From an uncultured Oscillospiraceae bacterium (GTDB taxonomy: Bacteria; Bacillota; Clostridia; Oscillospirales; Acutalibacteraceae), in assembly GCA_900540305.1 (NCBI GenBank), contig UQFL01000053.1, forward strand, positions 1-13,084: a DNA stretch of 13,084 nucleotides, read 5' to 3'. The notes beneath the pieces are model-generated. The model made no database searches. It was not told the origin of the DNA and saw nothing but the letters and a program-made list of their open reading frames with translations. A program made the translations under genes and the position numbers. Shown piece after piece: positions 6,011-13,042 of this stretch (position 1 is its first letter; each line of letters opens with the position of its first letter).

Positions 6011-6045
6011 ATCAGCGTTAATACTATTTACTTACGGAGGAAAAT

Positions 6046-7197
6046 ATGCCTGAAGAAAAACGAGATTATTATGAAGTGCTCGGCGTTCAAAAGGGCGCTT
6101 CTGAGGATGAAATAAAAAAAGCATACAGAAAAACCGCAAAAAAATACCACCCCGACCTTCATCCGAACGATAAAGAGGCAGAGGAAAAATTTAAGGAATG
6201 CAACGAGGCATACGAAGTGCTTTCCGACCCTCAGAAAAAGGCAAGATATGACCAGTTCGGCTTTGCGGGTGTTGACCCGAATTACGGTGCGGGCGGCGCA
6301 GGAGGCTACGGCGGCGGTTACGGCTTTGACGGCGACATTGACCTCGGCGATATTTTCTCCTCTTTCTTCGGAGGCGGCGGTTTCGGCGGCTTTGGCGGCA
6401 GAAATCCGAACGCACCGCAAAAAGGAAGAGATATTCAGATAAGACTTTCTCTTACATTTGAAGAGGCGGCAAAAGGCTGTAAAAAAGAAGTTGATGTTCC
6501 GAGAGTTGAGGACTGCAGCGAATGCGGCGGCACAGGCGCAGCTAAGGGTACAACAGCAAAAACCTGTACTCAGTGCGGCGGTAAAGGCTATGTAAATGTT
6601 CAAAACAGAATGGGATTTACCGTTGTTACTTCACAACGCACTTGCAATGCATGCGGCGGTCGTGGTAAAATAATAGAAACACCTTGCCATAAGTGCTCAG
6701 GAAAGGGCAAAGTAAGGCGTAAAAATAAAATCACCGTTGATGTTCCCGCAGGTATTGATGAGGACAGAATTATCAATATGCGCGGCTTTGGTGACGCAGG
6801 CTTTAACGGCGGTCCGACGGGCGACCTTAAAGTTGTTGTTGACATTAAACCGCACCCCTATTTCAAGAGGGACGGATATAATGTTTGGTACGAAAAGCAT
6901 GTTTCAATGGTTCAGGCGGCGCTCGGTGACGAACTGACTGTTCCCACGCTTGACGGCAATGTTAAATACAATATGCCCGCAGGAACACAGCCCAATGATG
7001 TATTCAAACTCAAGGGCAAGGGCATTCAGAGACTTAATTCTGTAGGCAGAGGCGACCAGCTTGTAAGAATAATCGTTGATATTCCGAAAAATCTGTCTGA
7101 TGAACAAAAGCAGCTGCTTATGCAGTTTGATAAAAACTACACTCCGCACAAGGGAGCCTCAAAAGAGGGCTTTTTTGACAAATTCAAGAAAAAATGA
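6046..7197 (+). CDS. dnaJ: molecular chaperone DnaJ (Hsp40)
   Basis: A complete 383-residue type I DnaJ. The J domain (about 5-72) has the HPD triad at 35-37, which triggers DnaK ATP hydrolysis. A G/F-rich linker follows (about 73-120, with repeated GG and FGG). The zinc domain (157-220) has four CxxCxGxG repeats, with cysteine pairs at 157/160, 174/177, 200/203 and 214/217. The C-terminal substrate-binding domains begin near 225 (ITVDVPAGIDED) and include GDLKVVVDIKPH and LKGKGIQRLN. CGGAGG at 6035-6040 supports the ATG at 6046. It is the last heat-shock gene of the operon, separated from dnaK by a hairpin rather than a terminator, so it is probably transcribed through from the CIRCE promoter at a reduced level. 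Confidence 0.99.
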   Translation: MPEEKRDYYEVLGVQKGASEDEIKKAYRKTAKKYHPDLHPNDKEAEEKFKECNEAYEVLSDPQKKARYDQFGFAGVDPNYGAGGAGGYGGGYGFDGDIDLGDIFSSFFGGGGFGGFGGRNPNAPQKGRDIQIRLSLTFEEAAKGCKKEVDVPRVEDCSECGGTGAAKGTTAKTCTQCGGKGYVNVQNRMGFTVVTSQRTCNACGGRGKIIETPCHKCSGKGKVRRKNKITVDVPAGIDEDRIINMRGFGDAGFNGGPTGDLKVVVDIKPHPYFKRDGYNVWYEKHVSMVQAALGDELTVPTLDGNVKYNMPAGTQPNDVFKLKGKGIQRLNSVGRGDQLVRIIVDIPKNLSDEQKQLLMQFDKNYTPHKGASKEGFFDKFKKK

Positions 7198-7216
7198 AAG
7201 CTAAAACGCGCTTTTT
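7197..7216 (+). terminator. weak hairpin at the dnaJ stop codon
   Basis: AAAGC at 7197-7201 pairs with GCTTT at 7210-7214, with two more T residues after. The stem is only 5 bp and the T-tract is mostly within the stem, so termination here would be inefficient at best. Confidence 0.25.
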
Positions 7217-7241
7217 GCGATGATAATAAAGAGGTTTAACT

Positions 7242-8462
7242 ATGCAGAACACAAAGTATAAAATTGCAGTTGCAGGTACGGGCTATGTAGGTCTTTCAAA
7301 TTCCGTTTTGCTCGCACAGCACAACACGGTTTATGCCGTAGACATTCTTGAGGACAAGGTTAAACTTATAAACAGCGGTAAATCACCCATTGCGGACAAG
7401 GAAATTTCAGAATATCTTGCAGAAAAGAAGCTTGACCTCACCGCTACAACAGACGGTGAAAAAGCATATTCAGAAGCGGATTTCGTTATTATTTCCACAC
7501 CTACGGATTATGACGCTCAAAAGAATTATTTTAATACAAGCTCAGTTGAATCTGTAATTGAACTTGTTGAAAAAGTAAATCCAAATGCGGTAATGATTAT
7601 TAAATCAACTGTTCCCGTTGGATTTACCAAGTCTATGCAAAAGGCTCATCCGAATGCAAAAATTCTTTTCAGTCCCGAATTTCTGAGAGAAGGCAGAGCT
7701 CTTTACGACAATCTTTATCCCAGCAGAATTATCGTAGGCTTTGACAGCACAAACAAAGAACTTGAAGATGCGGCGCACACCTTTGCAAATCTTCTTAAAG
7801 AGGGTGCATTAAAGGAAAACATTGATGTTCTTTTCACAAAGCCGACAGAGGCCGAAGCTGTTAAGCTTTTCGCAAACACTTATCTTGCGCTGAGAGTCAG
7901 CTATTTCAACGAGCTTGACACTTATGCGGAAATTCACGGTCTTGATACAAAGGAAATTATTGAGGGCATCGGTCTTGACCCGAGAATCGGCTCTCACTAC
8001 AACAACCCCTCTTTTGGCTACGGCGGTTACTGCCTGCCCAAGGACACAAAACAGCTTCTTGCAAACTACAAGGATGTGCCCGAAAATCTTATAAGAGCAA
8101 TTGTTGAATCAAACAGAACAAGAAAAGACTACATTGCAAAAAGAGTGCTTGAAAAAGCAGGTCACAGCCAGGATAAGCCGGCTGTTATCGGCGTGCACAG
8201 ACTTACGATGAAGTCAAATTCCGACAACTTCCGACAGAGTTCGATACAAGGCGTAATCAAGCGCATCAAGGGTGAGGGCGCAACTGTTATCATTTATGAG
8301 CCTACTCTTGAAAACGGTAGTGCGTTTTACGGCAACGAAGTTTTGAACGACCTTGACGCATTCAAAGAGCGCTGCGATGTTATTCTTGCTAACAGAATGA
8401 GCGATGAACTCAGCGATGTTGCCGAAAAGGTTTACACAAGAGATATTTATAACAGAGATTAA
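7242..8462 (+). CDS. ugd: UDP-glucose 6-dehydrogenase
   Basis: A 406-residue enzyme of the UDP-glucose/GDP-mannose dehydrogenase family that oxidises UDP-glucose to UDP-glucuronate with two NAD+, supplying acidic sugar for capsule or wall polysaccharide. The N-terminal Rossmann fold has AVAGTGYVGLS (9-19) and the dinucleotide-contacting acidic residue in YAVDI (31-35). STPTDYD (85-91), KSTVPVGFT (121-129) and FSPEFLREG (143-151) follow. The catalytic cysteine is Cys264 in GYGGYCLPKDT. The C-terminal domain includes VIGVHRLTMKSNSDN and is the short form common in bacteria. AAAGAGG at 7228-7234 sets the ATG at 7242. No promoter is visible in the 44 bases after dnaJ, so it may be read through from the heat-shock operon or use a promoter within dnaJ. 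No other polysaccharide genes are nearby. A related nucleotide-sugar dehydrogenase is the only alternative. Confidence 0.93.
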   Translation: MQNTKYKIAVAGTGYVGLSNSVLLAQHNTVYAVDILEDKVKLINSGKSPIADKEISEYLAEKKLDLTATTDGEKAYSEADFVIISTPTDYDAQKNYFNTSSVESVIELVEKVNPNAVMIIKSTVPVGFTKSMQKAHPNAKILFSPEFLREGRALYDNLYPSRIIVGFDSTNKELEDAAHTFANLLKEGALKENIDVLFTKPTEAEAVKLFANTYLALRVSYFNELDTYAEIHGLDTKEIIEGIGLDPRIGSHYNNPSFGYGGYCLPKDTKQLLANYKDVPENLIRAIVESNRTRKDYIAKRVLEKAGHSQDKPAVIGVHRLTMKSNSDNFRQSSIQGVIKRIKGEGATVIIYEPTLENGSAFYGNEVLNDLDAFKERCDVILANRMSDELSDVAEKVYTRDIYNRD

Positions 8463-8478
8463 TTTAATAACTAACTTT

Positions 8479-8512
8479 AAAAGCGTTTCGGTTTAACCGA
8501 GACGCTTTTTTT
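8479..8512 (+). terminator. intrinsic terminator after ugd
   Basis: AAAAGCG starting at 8479 opens a stem that continues through TTTCGGTT and closes with AACCGAGACGCTTTT; one T-G pair, a minimal loop, and seven T residues at 8506-8512. A strong terminator 17 bases after the ugd stop, isolating the pst operon. Confidence 0.93.
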
Positions 8513-8566
8513 ATGTCAAATTTTCTTGAAATTAGCAATGAAAATTTTACACAAATAAGATTTTAT

Positions 8567-8605
8567 TTGACTATGCCTTTACAGTTTTTTATAAAAATCT
8601 TTAAA
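8567..8605 (+). promoter_or_regulatory. Pho-box-like array of four hexamers at 11-bp spacing
   Basis: TTGACT (8567), TTTACA (8578), TTATAA (8589) and TTTAAA (8600) start exactly 11 bases apart. This resembles the Gram-positive PhoP site, repeats of TTHACA with N5 spacers. A further TTTACA at 8546 lies 21 bases before the first. The array ends 9 bases before the -10, the usual place for PhoP on phosphate-starvation promoters, and serves pstS. Only one of the four is a full consensus match; the AT-rich background adds some chance matching. Confidence 0.6.
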
Positions 8606-8611
8606 ACGGGC

Positions 8612-8620
8612 TGTTATATT
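8612..8620 (+). promoter_or_regulatory. extended -10 of the pst promoter
   Basis: TGTTATATT gives a TG dinucleotide one base before TATATT. No canonical -35 sits 17 bases upstream; the hexamer array occupies that area, consistent with activator-dependent initiation near 8627 and a leader of about 84 bases. Confidence 0.55.
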
Positions 8621-8710
8621 GAGTGAGGCGGCGGAAAAAAATAAAACAGAATACTAAAACAATTTGCGGCTGTAGTCACCGCCACGCAGATTTTATAAAA
8701 GGAGAAAATC

Positions 8711-9556
8711 ATGAAAAAAATTATTTCGGTATCAGCAGTTATTTTGATTATCTGCGGCATTTTCGCAGGCTGTGCAGGCGGCGCAGGTGCTTCTAAAATC
8801 AATGTTATGACAAGAGAGGATGGCTCAGGCACACGAAGCGCATTTATTGAGCTTTTCGGAATTGAAGAAAAAGACGAAAACGGCGAAAAAATTGATAATA
8901 CGATTGTAACGGCAGAAACTACAAACAGCACTTCCGTTATGATGACATCCGTTGCAGGCGACCCCTCAGCTATCGGATATATTTCCCTCGGCTCGCTTAA
9001 CGACACCGTTAAAGCGCTTCAGATAGACGGTGTTGACGCAACTGTTGAAAATATCAAAAACTCAACATACAAGGCGTCCAGACCTTTTAACATTGCTGTT
9101 AAGGACGGAATTTCAGAAACAGCTCAGGATTTCATAAACTTTATTATGAGCGATGAGGGTCAGAAAGTTGTTGAGGACAACGGATATATCTCAAGCTCAA
9201 GCAACGGCGCTTACAGCGGCTCAGCGCCCGCAGGAACGGTTAATATTGCAGGTTCGTCATCTGTTACCCCTGTTATGGAAAAACTCAAAGAAGCTTATGA
9301 AGCGGTAAATCCCAACGCTGAAATAGTTATTCAGCAGTCAGACTCCACAACGGGAATCACCTCTGTTATAGACGGTGTATTTGATATTGCAATGGCTTCA
9401 AGAGAACTTAAAGACAGCGAGCTTGAAGCAGGACTTAAATCTACAACAATCGCTATTGACGGAATTGCCGTTATAGTTAACCTTGAAAATCCGACAAACA
9501 ATCTTACAAGCGAAGATATAAAAGCTATTTATACAGGTGAAAAAACCGAATGGTAA
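8711..9556 (+). CDS. pstS: phosphate-binding lipoprotein PstS, circularly permuted form
   Basis: A 281-residue extracellular phosphate receptor. The signal ends in a lipobox with Cys21 (GIFAGC), so it is lipid-anchored outside the membrane. The halves are in reverse order compared with classical PstS. Residues 29-160 carry the segment normally in the second half: VMTREDGSGTR (32-42), AIGYISLGSL, VKALQIDGVDATVENIKNST and FINFIMSDEGQKVV. After a serine-rich linker, residues 176-281 carry the normal first half: IAGSSSVTPVMEKLKEAY, QSDSTTGITSV, FDIAMASRELKD and ALDGIAVIVN-type sequence, ending at IYTGEKTEW where classical proteins would continue into the TREDGSGTR segment. Phosphate-contacting GSGTR, SSSVTP and ASR motifs are all present. 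AAAGGAG at 8698-8704 fixes the start; the end overlaps pstC by 7 bases. Confidence 0.9.
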   Translation: MKKIISVSAVILIICGIFAGCAGGAGASKINVMTREDGSGTRSAFIELFGIEEKDENGEKIDNTIVTAETTNSTSVMMTSVAGDPSAIGYISLGSLNDTVKALQIDGVDATVENIKNSTYKASRPFNIAVKDGISETAQDFINFIMSDEGQKVVEDNGYISSSSNGAYSGSAPAGTVNIAGSSSVTPVMEKLKEAYEAVNPNAEIVIQQSDSTTGITSVIDGVFDIAMASRELKDSELEAGLKSTTIAIDGIAVIVNLENPTNNLTSEDIKAIYTGEKTEW

Positions 9557-10407
9557 AAAATCAGATTAAAGAATTTGCTATGCGCGCGGTATTTTTTATT
9601 GCCGCGTGCATAAGCATACTCGCAGTTATTTTAATTTGCTGGTTCATTTTTTCAAATGCTTTTCCGGCAATCAAAGAAATAGGAGTAAGTGAATTTTTAC
9701 TCGGAACAAAATGGAAACCTCTGAATAATATTTTCGGCATATTTCCTATGATTATAGGGAGCCTTTATGTAACCGCTATCGCAATAGCAATCGGCGTTCC
9801 GATAGGCGTGTTATGCGCAGTGTTTATGGCAAAATACTGCCCCAAAAAGTTATACAGATTTATTAAGCCTGCCATAGATTTGCTTGCAGGTATTCCCTCC
9901 GTTGTATACGGCTTTTTCGGCCTTGTGGTTATTGTACCTGCGGTAAGGCAGATTTTCGGCGGCGGTAAAAGCGTTTTTACGGCGGCAATTTTACTTGCAA
10001 TAATGATTTTGCCCACCGTTATAAGCATTTCAGAGGCTTCTCTCAGGGCTGTTCCGCAAAGCTACTATGAGGGTGCGCTCGCCCTCGGGGCAACAAAGGA
10101 ACGCTCTATCTTCGGCGTTTCCCTGCCCTCTGCAAAATCGGGCGTTTCTGCCGGAATTATACTGGGAATAGGCAGGGCAATCGGCGAAACAACAGCAATT
10201 GTTATGATTGCAGGAAATCAGCCGATTATCCCCGAAAGCATATTCAGCGGAGTACGAACGCTGACAACTAACATTATTCTTGAAATGGGATATGCTCAGG
10301 ATTTACACCGTGAAGCACTTATTGCTACTGCGGCTGTCCTTTTCATATTCATACTTCTTATAAATCTGCTGTTTTCGGCGCTGAAAGGCAGGGACAGTAA
10401 AATATGA
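9550..10407 (+). CDS. pstC: phosphate ABC transporter permease PstC
   Basis: A 285-residue inner-membrane subunit of the PstSCAB phosphate importer. About six membrane segments are visible (near 12-35, 65-92, 108-130, 142-160, 197-220 and 257-277). The PstC signatures AGIPSVVYGFFGLVV (113-127) and GIGRAIGETTAIVMIAG (206-222) are present, and the EAA-type coupling loop to the ATPase lies at about 174-192 (EGALALGATKERSIFGVSLP). The ATG at 9550 overlaps the end of pstS by 7 bases, with AGGTGA at 9535-9540 as ribosome binding site; the end overlaps pstA by 4 bases (ATGA). These overlaps imply one tightly coupled transcript. PstC and PstA together form the translocation path. Confidence 0.96.
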   Translation: MVKNQIKEFAMRAVFFIAACISILAVILICWFIFSNAFPAIKEIGVSEFLLGTKWKPLNNIFGIFPMIIGSLYVTAIAIAIGVPIGVLCAVFMAKYCPKKLYRFIKPAIDLLAGIPSVVYGFFGLVVIVPAVRQIFGGGKSVFTAAILLAIMILPTVISISEASLRAVPQSYYEGALALGATKERSIFGVSLPSAKSGVSAGIILGIGRAIGETTAIVMIAGNQPIIPESIFSGVRTLTTNIILEMGYAQDLHREALIATAAVLFIFILLINLLFSALKGRDSKI

Positions 10408-11285
10408 AAAAGAGCATAAACGATTTAAACTTTAAGCAAAAGTTGATGATGTACAAAAAGCGACCCAAGTCCTTACTGCTTGCAATTGCCGTCTTTTTGT
10501 GCGCCGCAATCTGCTGCGGCATTATTTTGTTTTTAATAGGATACATTCTTATAAACGGTATTCCAAATCTTTCCCCACAGCTTTTTGAGTGGAAATACAA
10601 CTCTGAAAATGTGTCAATGATGCCATCAATCATAAACACATTGATTTACACGGCATTTTCATTGCTTTTAGCTGTTCCCGCAGGGGTTTTTGCGGCAATC
10701 TACCTTGCAGAATATGCACGCCGAGGAAATGCATTTGTCCGCCTTATACGAATAACGGCGCAAACACTATCGGGCATCCCGTCCATAGTTTACGGACTTT
10801 TCGGCTACCTTATGTTCTGCGTTTATTTAAAGCTTGGCTATTCAATGCTTGCAGGTACGCTCACCCTTGCTATTATGATACTTCCGCTGATTATGCGCAC
10901 AACCGAGGAAGCGCTTTGCGCAGTTCCAGATTCATACAGAGAAGCAAGTTACGGTCTTGGGGCAGGAAAACTTAGAACAGTTTTCAAAGTTATTCTTCCT
11001 AGCGCAATGCCAGGTATTCTTTCGGGCGTTATCCTCGGAATAGGCAGAATTGTGGGCGAAACGGCGGCGCTTATATACACAGCCGGCACAGTTGCCGATG
11101 TTGTTACGAAATTCAGCGATTCAGGCAGAACGCTTTCCGTTCATATGTATGCGCTTATGTCTGAAAGTCTGTATATGGAAGAGGCATACGCAACAGCCGT
11201 AATACTTCTTGTTGCGGTTATAATAATAAACGCTTTTTCAAGCTTAATAGCTTCAAAAATATCCGAAAAAGAGGGTGAAAAATAA
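10404..11285 (+). CDS. pstA: phosphate ABC transporter permease PstA
   Basis: A 293-residue permease, partner of PstC. It has a basic cytoplasmic start, a first membrane segment near 24-50, and others near 76-101, 124-143, 148-168, 203-228 and 261-283. PstA hallmarks are SGIPSIVYGLFGYLMF (123-138), the EAA loop REASYGLGAGKLRTVFKVIL (179-198), and GIGRIVGETAALIYTAG (212-228). The start overlaps the pstC stop in ATGA, and the stop overlaps the pstB start in TAATG, so translation is coupled through the operon. Its similarity to PstC in the loop and GET motif reflects their common origin; the order C then A and the SGIPSIVYGLFG sequence support PstA. Confidence 0.96.
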   Translation: MKKSINDLNFKQKLMMYKKRPKSLLLAIAVFLCAAICCGIILFLIGYILINGIPNLSPQLFEWKYNSENVSMMPSIINTLIYTAFSLLLAVPAGVFAAIYLAEYARRGNAFVRLIRITAQTLSGIPSIVYGLFGYLMFCVYLKLGYSMLAGTLTLAIMILPLIMRTTEEALCAVPDSYREASYGLGAGKLRTVFKVILPSAMPGILSGVILGIGRIVGETAALIYTAGTVADVVTKFSDSGRTLSVHMYALMSESLYMEEAYATAVILLVAVIIINAFSSLIASKISEKEGEK

Positions 11286-12040
11286 TGACACCGAAATTCT
11301 CAGTAAAAAATCTTGATTTGTTTTACGGCGACTTTAAGGCGCTTAAAAATATTAACCTTGACATATCCGAGAGAGAAGTTGCGGCTTTTATAGGTCCGTC
11401 AGGCTGCGGAAAATCAACACTACTCAAAACGCTCAACAGAATGAACGATTTGGTTGACTCCTGCCGCATAACTGGCGATGTTCTTCTTGACGGCAAAAGC
11501 ATCTATTCTCACGACACTGATGTAAATGAACTGCGCAAAACCGTAGGAATGGTTTTTCAAAAGCCTAATCCGTTCCCGATGAGCATATATGACAACATTG
11601 CATTCGGCCCCCGAACACACGGAATACACAAAAAAGCAGAACTTGACGCCATAGTTGAAAAATCTCTTCGCTCTGCAGCGATATGGGACGAAACTAAGGA
11701 CAGATTGAAAAAATCGGCACTCGGACTTTCAGGCGGACAACAGCAGAGACTTTGCATTGCAAGGGCGCTTGCAGTTGAACCGCAGGTGATTCTTATGGAC
11801 GAACCCACCTCAGCCCTTGACCCGATTTCAACATCAAAAATCGAAGAGCTTATAGCACAGCTCAAAGAAAAATACACAATCGTAATTGTAACTCACAATA
11901 TGCAGCAGGCGGCTCGAGTTTCAGATAAAACGGCGTTTTTCCTACTTGGCGAAATAGTTGAGTTTGCCAAAACGGAAAAGATTTTCAACTCGCCTGAAAA
12001 CGAAAAAACAAAAGCGTACATTTCCGGCAGATTCGGATAA
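11285..12040 (+). CDS. pstB: phosphate ABC transporter ATP-binding protein PstB
   Basis: A 251-residue ATPase, full length for PstB. Walker A is GPSGCGKST (37-45), the Q-loop is in MVFQKPNPFPMS (89-100), the ABC signature is LSGGQQQR (148-155), Walker B is VILMDEPTSALDP (168-180) with catalytic Glu173, and the switch histidine is His204 in IVTHNMQQAARVSD. KPNPFPMSIYDN and NRMNDL are PstB-specific. It energises phosphate import through PstC and PstA. The ATG shares one base with the pstA stop codon. No phoU follows, which differs from many pst operons: a terminator comes 32 bases later. Confidence 0.98.
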   Translation: MTPKFSVKNLDLFYGDFKALKNINLDISEREVAAFIGPSGCGKSTLLKTLNRMNDLVDSCRITGDVLLDGKSIYSHDTDVNELRKTVGMVFQKPNPFPMSIYDNIAFGPRTHGIHKKAELDAIVEKSLRSAAIWDETKDRLKKSALGLSGGQQQRLCIARALAVEPQVILMDEPTSALDPISTSKIEELIAQLKEKYTIVIVTHNMQQAARVSDKTAFFLLGEIVEFAKTEKIFNSPENEKTKAYISGRFG

Positions 12041-12072
12041 TACTCTTTACATTAATTATATTTGGTGTTAAT

Positions 12073-12102
12073 ATAAGTCTGTTGCACAGCAGGCTTATTT
12101 TT
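12073..12102 (+). terminator. intrinsic terminator of the pst operon
   Basis: ATAAGTCTGT at 12073-12082 pairs with GCAGGCTTAT at 12089-12098 (two G-T pairs), and a run of five T residues ends at 12102. It closes the operon after pstB. Confidence 0.82.
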
Positions 12103-12135
12103 CATTTATTTTAATATAAGGAAGAATCATTCAAT

Positions 12136-12657
12136 ATGGCGCATCCTATAAAACACTATATAACAATAACCAAACACCGCCACAGAGTTATGATACACTG
12201 CTTCAAGGCGGGCATACCCATTCAGGGACTTTTTCACGATTTGTCTAAATACTCACCTACGGAATTTATCCCCGGCGCAAAATATTATCTTGGAGACAGA
12301 TCCCCCAACGAGGGAGAGAGAAGAGAAAAAGGCTACTCAGCGGCATGGCTTCATCACAAGGGCAGAAACCGACACCACTATGAATACTGGATGGATTACA
12401 GTATGACAACTAAAAAGCTTGAGCCTATTGAAATGCCTATGAAATATGTTAAGGAAATGTTTTGTGACAGGCTTGCGGCAAGTAAAATCTATCAGGGTAA
12501 AAATTATACTGAGGCACACCCGCTTGAATACTATTCTCGGGCAAAAACAAGGATAATAATGCACCCGAAAACAGCAGAGCTTCTTGAAACCCTGCTTGTT
12601 ATGCTCAAAGAAAAAGGCGAAAAGGAAACATTTAAATATCTTAGAAATTTAAAATGA
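12136..12657 (+). CDS. DUF5662-family protein, possible metal-binding helical protein
   Basis: A 173-residue soluble protein I recognise as resembling the DUF5662 family, widespread in Firmicutes and uncharacterised. Histidines and acids cluster as in HD-type metal sites: HRH (14-16), LFHDLSKYS (32-40, an HD pair), WLHHKGRNRHHYEYWMD (71-87) and a later CDRLAASK (110-117). This suggests a metal-dependent enzyme, perhaps a hydrolase; no reaction is known to me. There is no signal peptide or membrane segment. Basic residues are frequent. The ribosome binding site AAGGAAG at about 12118-12124 is 11 bases from the ATG, rather far. It lies between the pst terminator and its own terminator, so it is a single gene, with a promoter possibly in the AT-rich 12041-12120. 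Confidence 0.72.
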   Translation: MAHPIKHYITITKHRHRVMIHCFKAGIPIQGLFHDLSKYSPTEFIPGAKYYLGDRSPNEGERREKGYSAAWLHHKGRNRHHYEYWMDYSMTTKKLEPIEMPMKYVKEMFCDRLAASKIYQGKNYTEAHPLEYYSRAKTRIIMHPKTAELLETLLVMLKEKGEKETFKYLRNLK

Positions 12658-12662
12658 TAAGA

Positions 12663-12700
12663 AAATCCCGCAAAAAATATTCTTTTTTGCGGGATTTATT
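12663..12700. terminator. strong hairpin terminator after the DUF5662-like gene
   Basis: AAATCCCGCAAAAAA at 12663-12677 pairs perfectly with TTTTTTGCGGGATTT at 12683-12697 around a 5-base loop, with ATT following. The A and T runs on either side of the GC core let it act on both strands. Confidence 0.85.
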
Positions 12701-12719
12701 CAATTCTATGAAGCATAGG

Positions 12720-12748
12720 GTGACTTTTTATTTAATTCATTGTAAAAT
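12720..12748 (+). promoter_or_regulatory. candidate promoter of the XRE regulator
   Basis: GTGACT at 12720-12725 (four of six bases of TTGACA), a 17-base spacer and TAAAAT at 12743-12748 (five of six of TATAAT). It lies between the hairpin at 12663-12700 and the ATG at 12778. Confidence 0.45.
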
Positions 12749-12777
12749 AAATTTGTAGAAAGGGGGCGGCGAATTTT

Positions 12778-13042
12778 ATGGACCCTATAAAAACAGGAAA
12801 ATTCATCAAAGAATTGCGCACTCAAAAAAAATTAACTCAAAAGGGACTAGCGGAAAAATTAGGATGCTCTGATAAAGCAATTTCCCGTTGGGAAACGGGA
12901 AAAGGATTTCCCGATGTAACTTATTTACTTGATTTATCAGAAATTCTAGAGGTGAATGTAAACGAGCTTTTACTCGGAAACAGAATAAATAAGAATGATT
13001 GTGAAAAAATCAATAATGAAATTATAGTTAACACCATATTTG
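12778..13042 (+). CDS. XRE-family (HTH_3) transcriptional regulator, 3' truncated at contig end
   Basis: Eighty-eight native codons are present. The Cro/C1-type helix-turn-helix spans about 8-63: FIKELRTQKKLTQKGLAEKL, then the recognition helix CSDKAISRWETGKG (30-43), FPDVTYLLDLSEIL and VNELLLG. In related proteins this domain is often followed by membrane segments or a ligand domain, here lost. The start is ATG at 12778 with AAAGGGGG at 12759-12766. Real sequence ends at 13042. The frame continues through the adapter as AVSYTHLRAHETEA, an artefactual tail that appears in databases wherever this adapter is translated, and must not be read as protein. Its codons (TTA, CGT, GGA) are more AT-rich than those of the other genes. 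Target genes are unknown. Confidence 0.88.

Noticed and set aside
6028..6603. A 191-residue minus-strand open frame across the start of dnaJ
   Set aside because: It arises from the Gly/Lys-rich codons of dnaJ read backwards, giving a low-complexity Ala/Cys/Phe string with no family match.
7222..7227. A -10 element (GATAAT) driving ugd
   Set aside because: It touches the ribosome binding site, so transcription would begin within or after it, and there is no -35 at the right distance.
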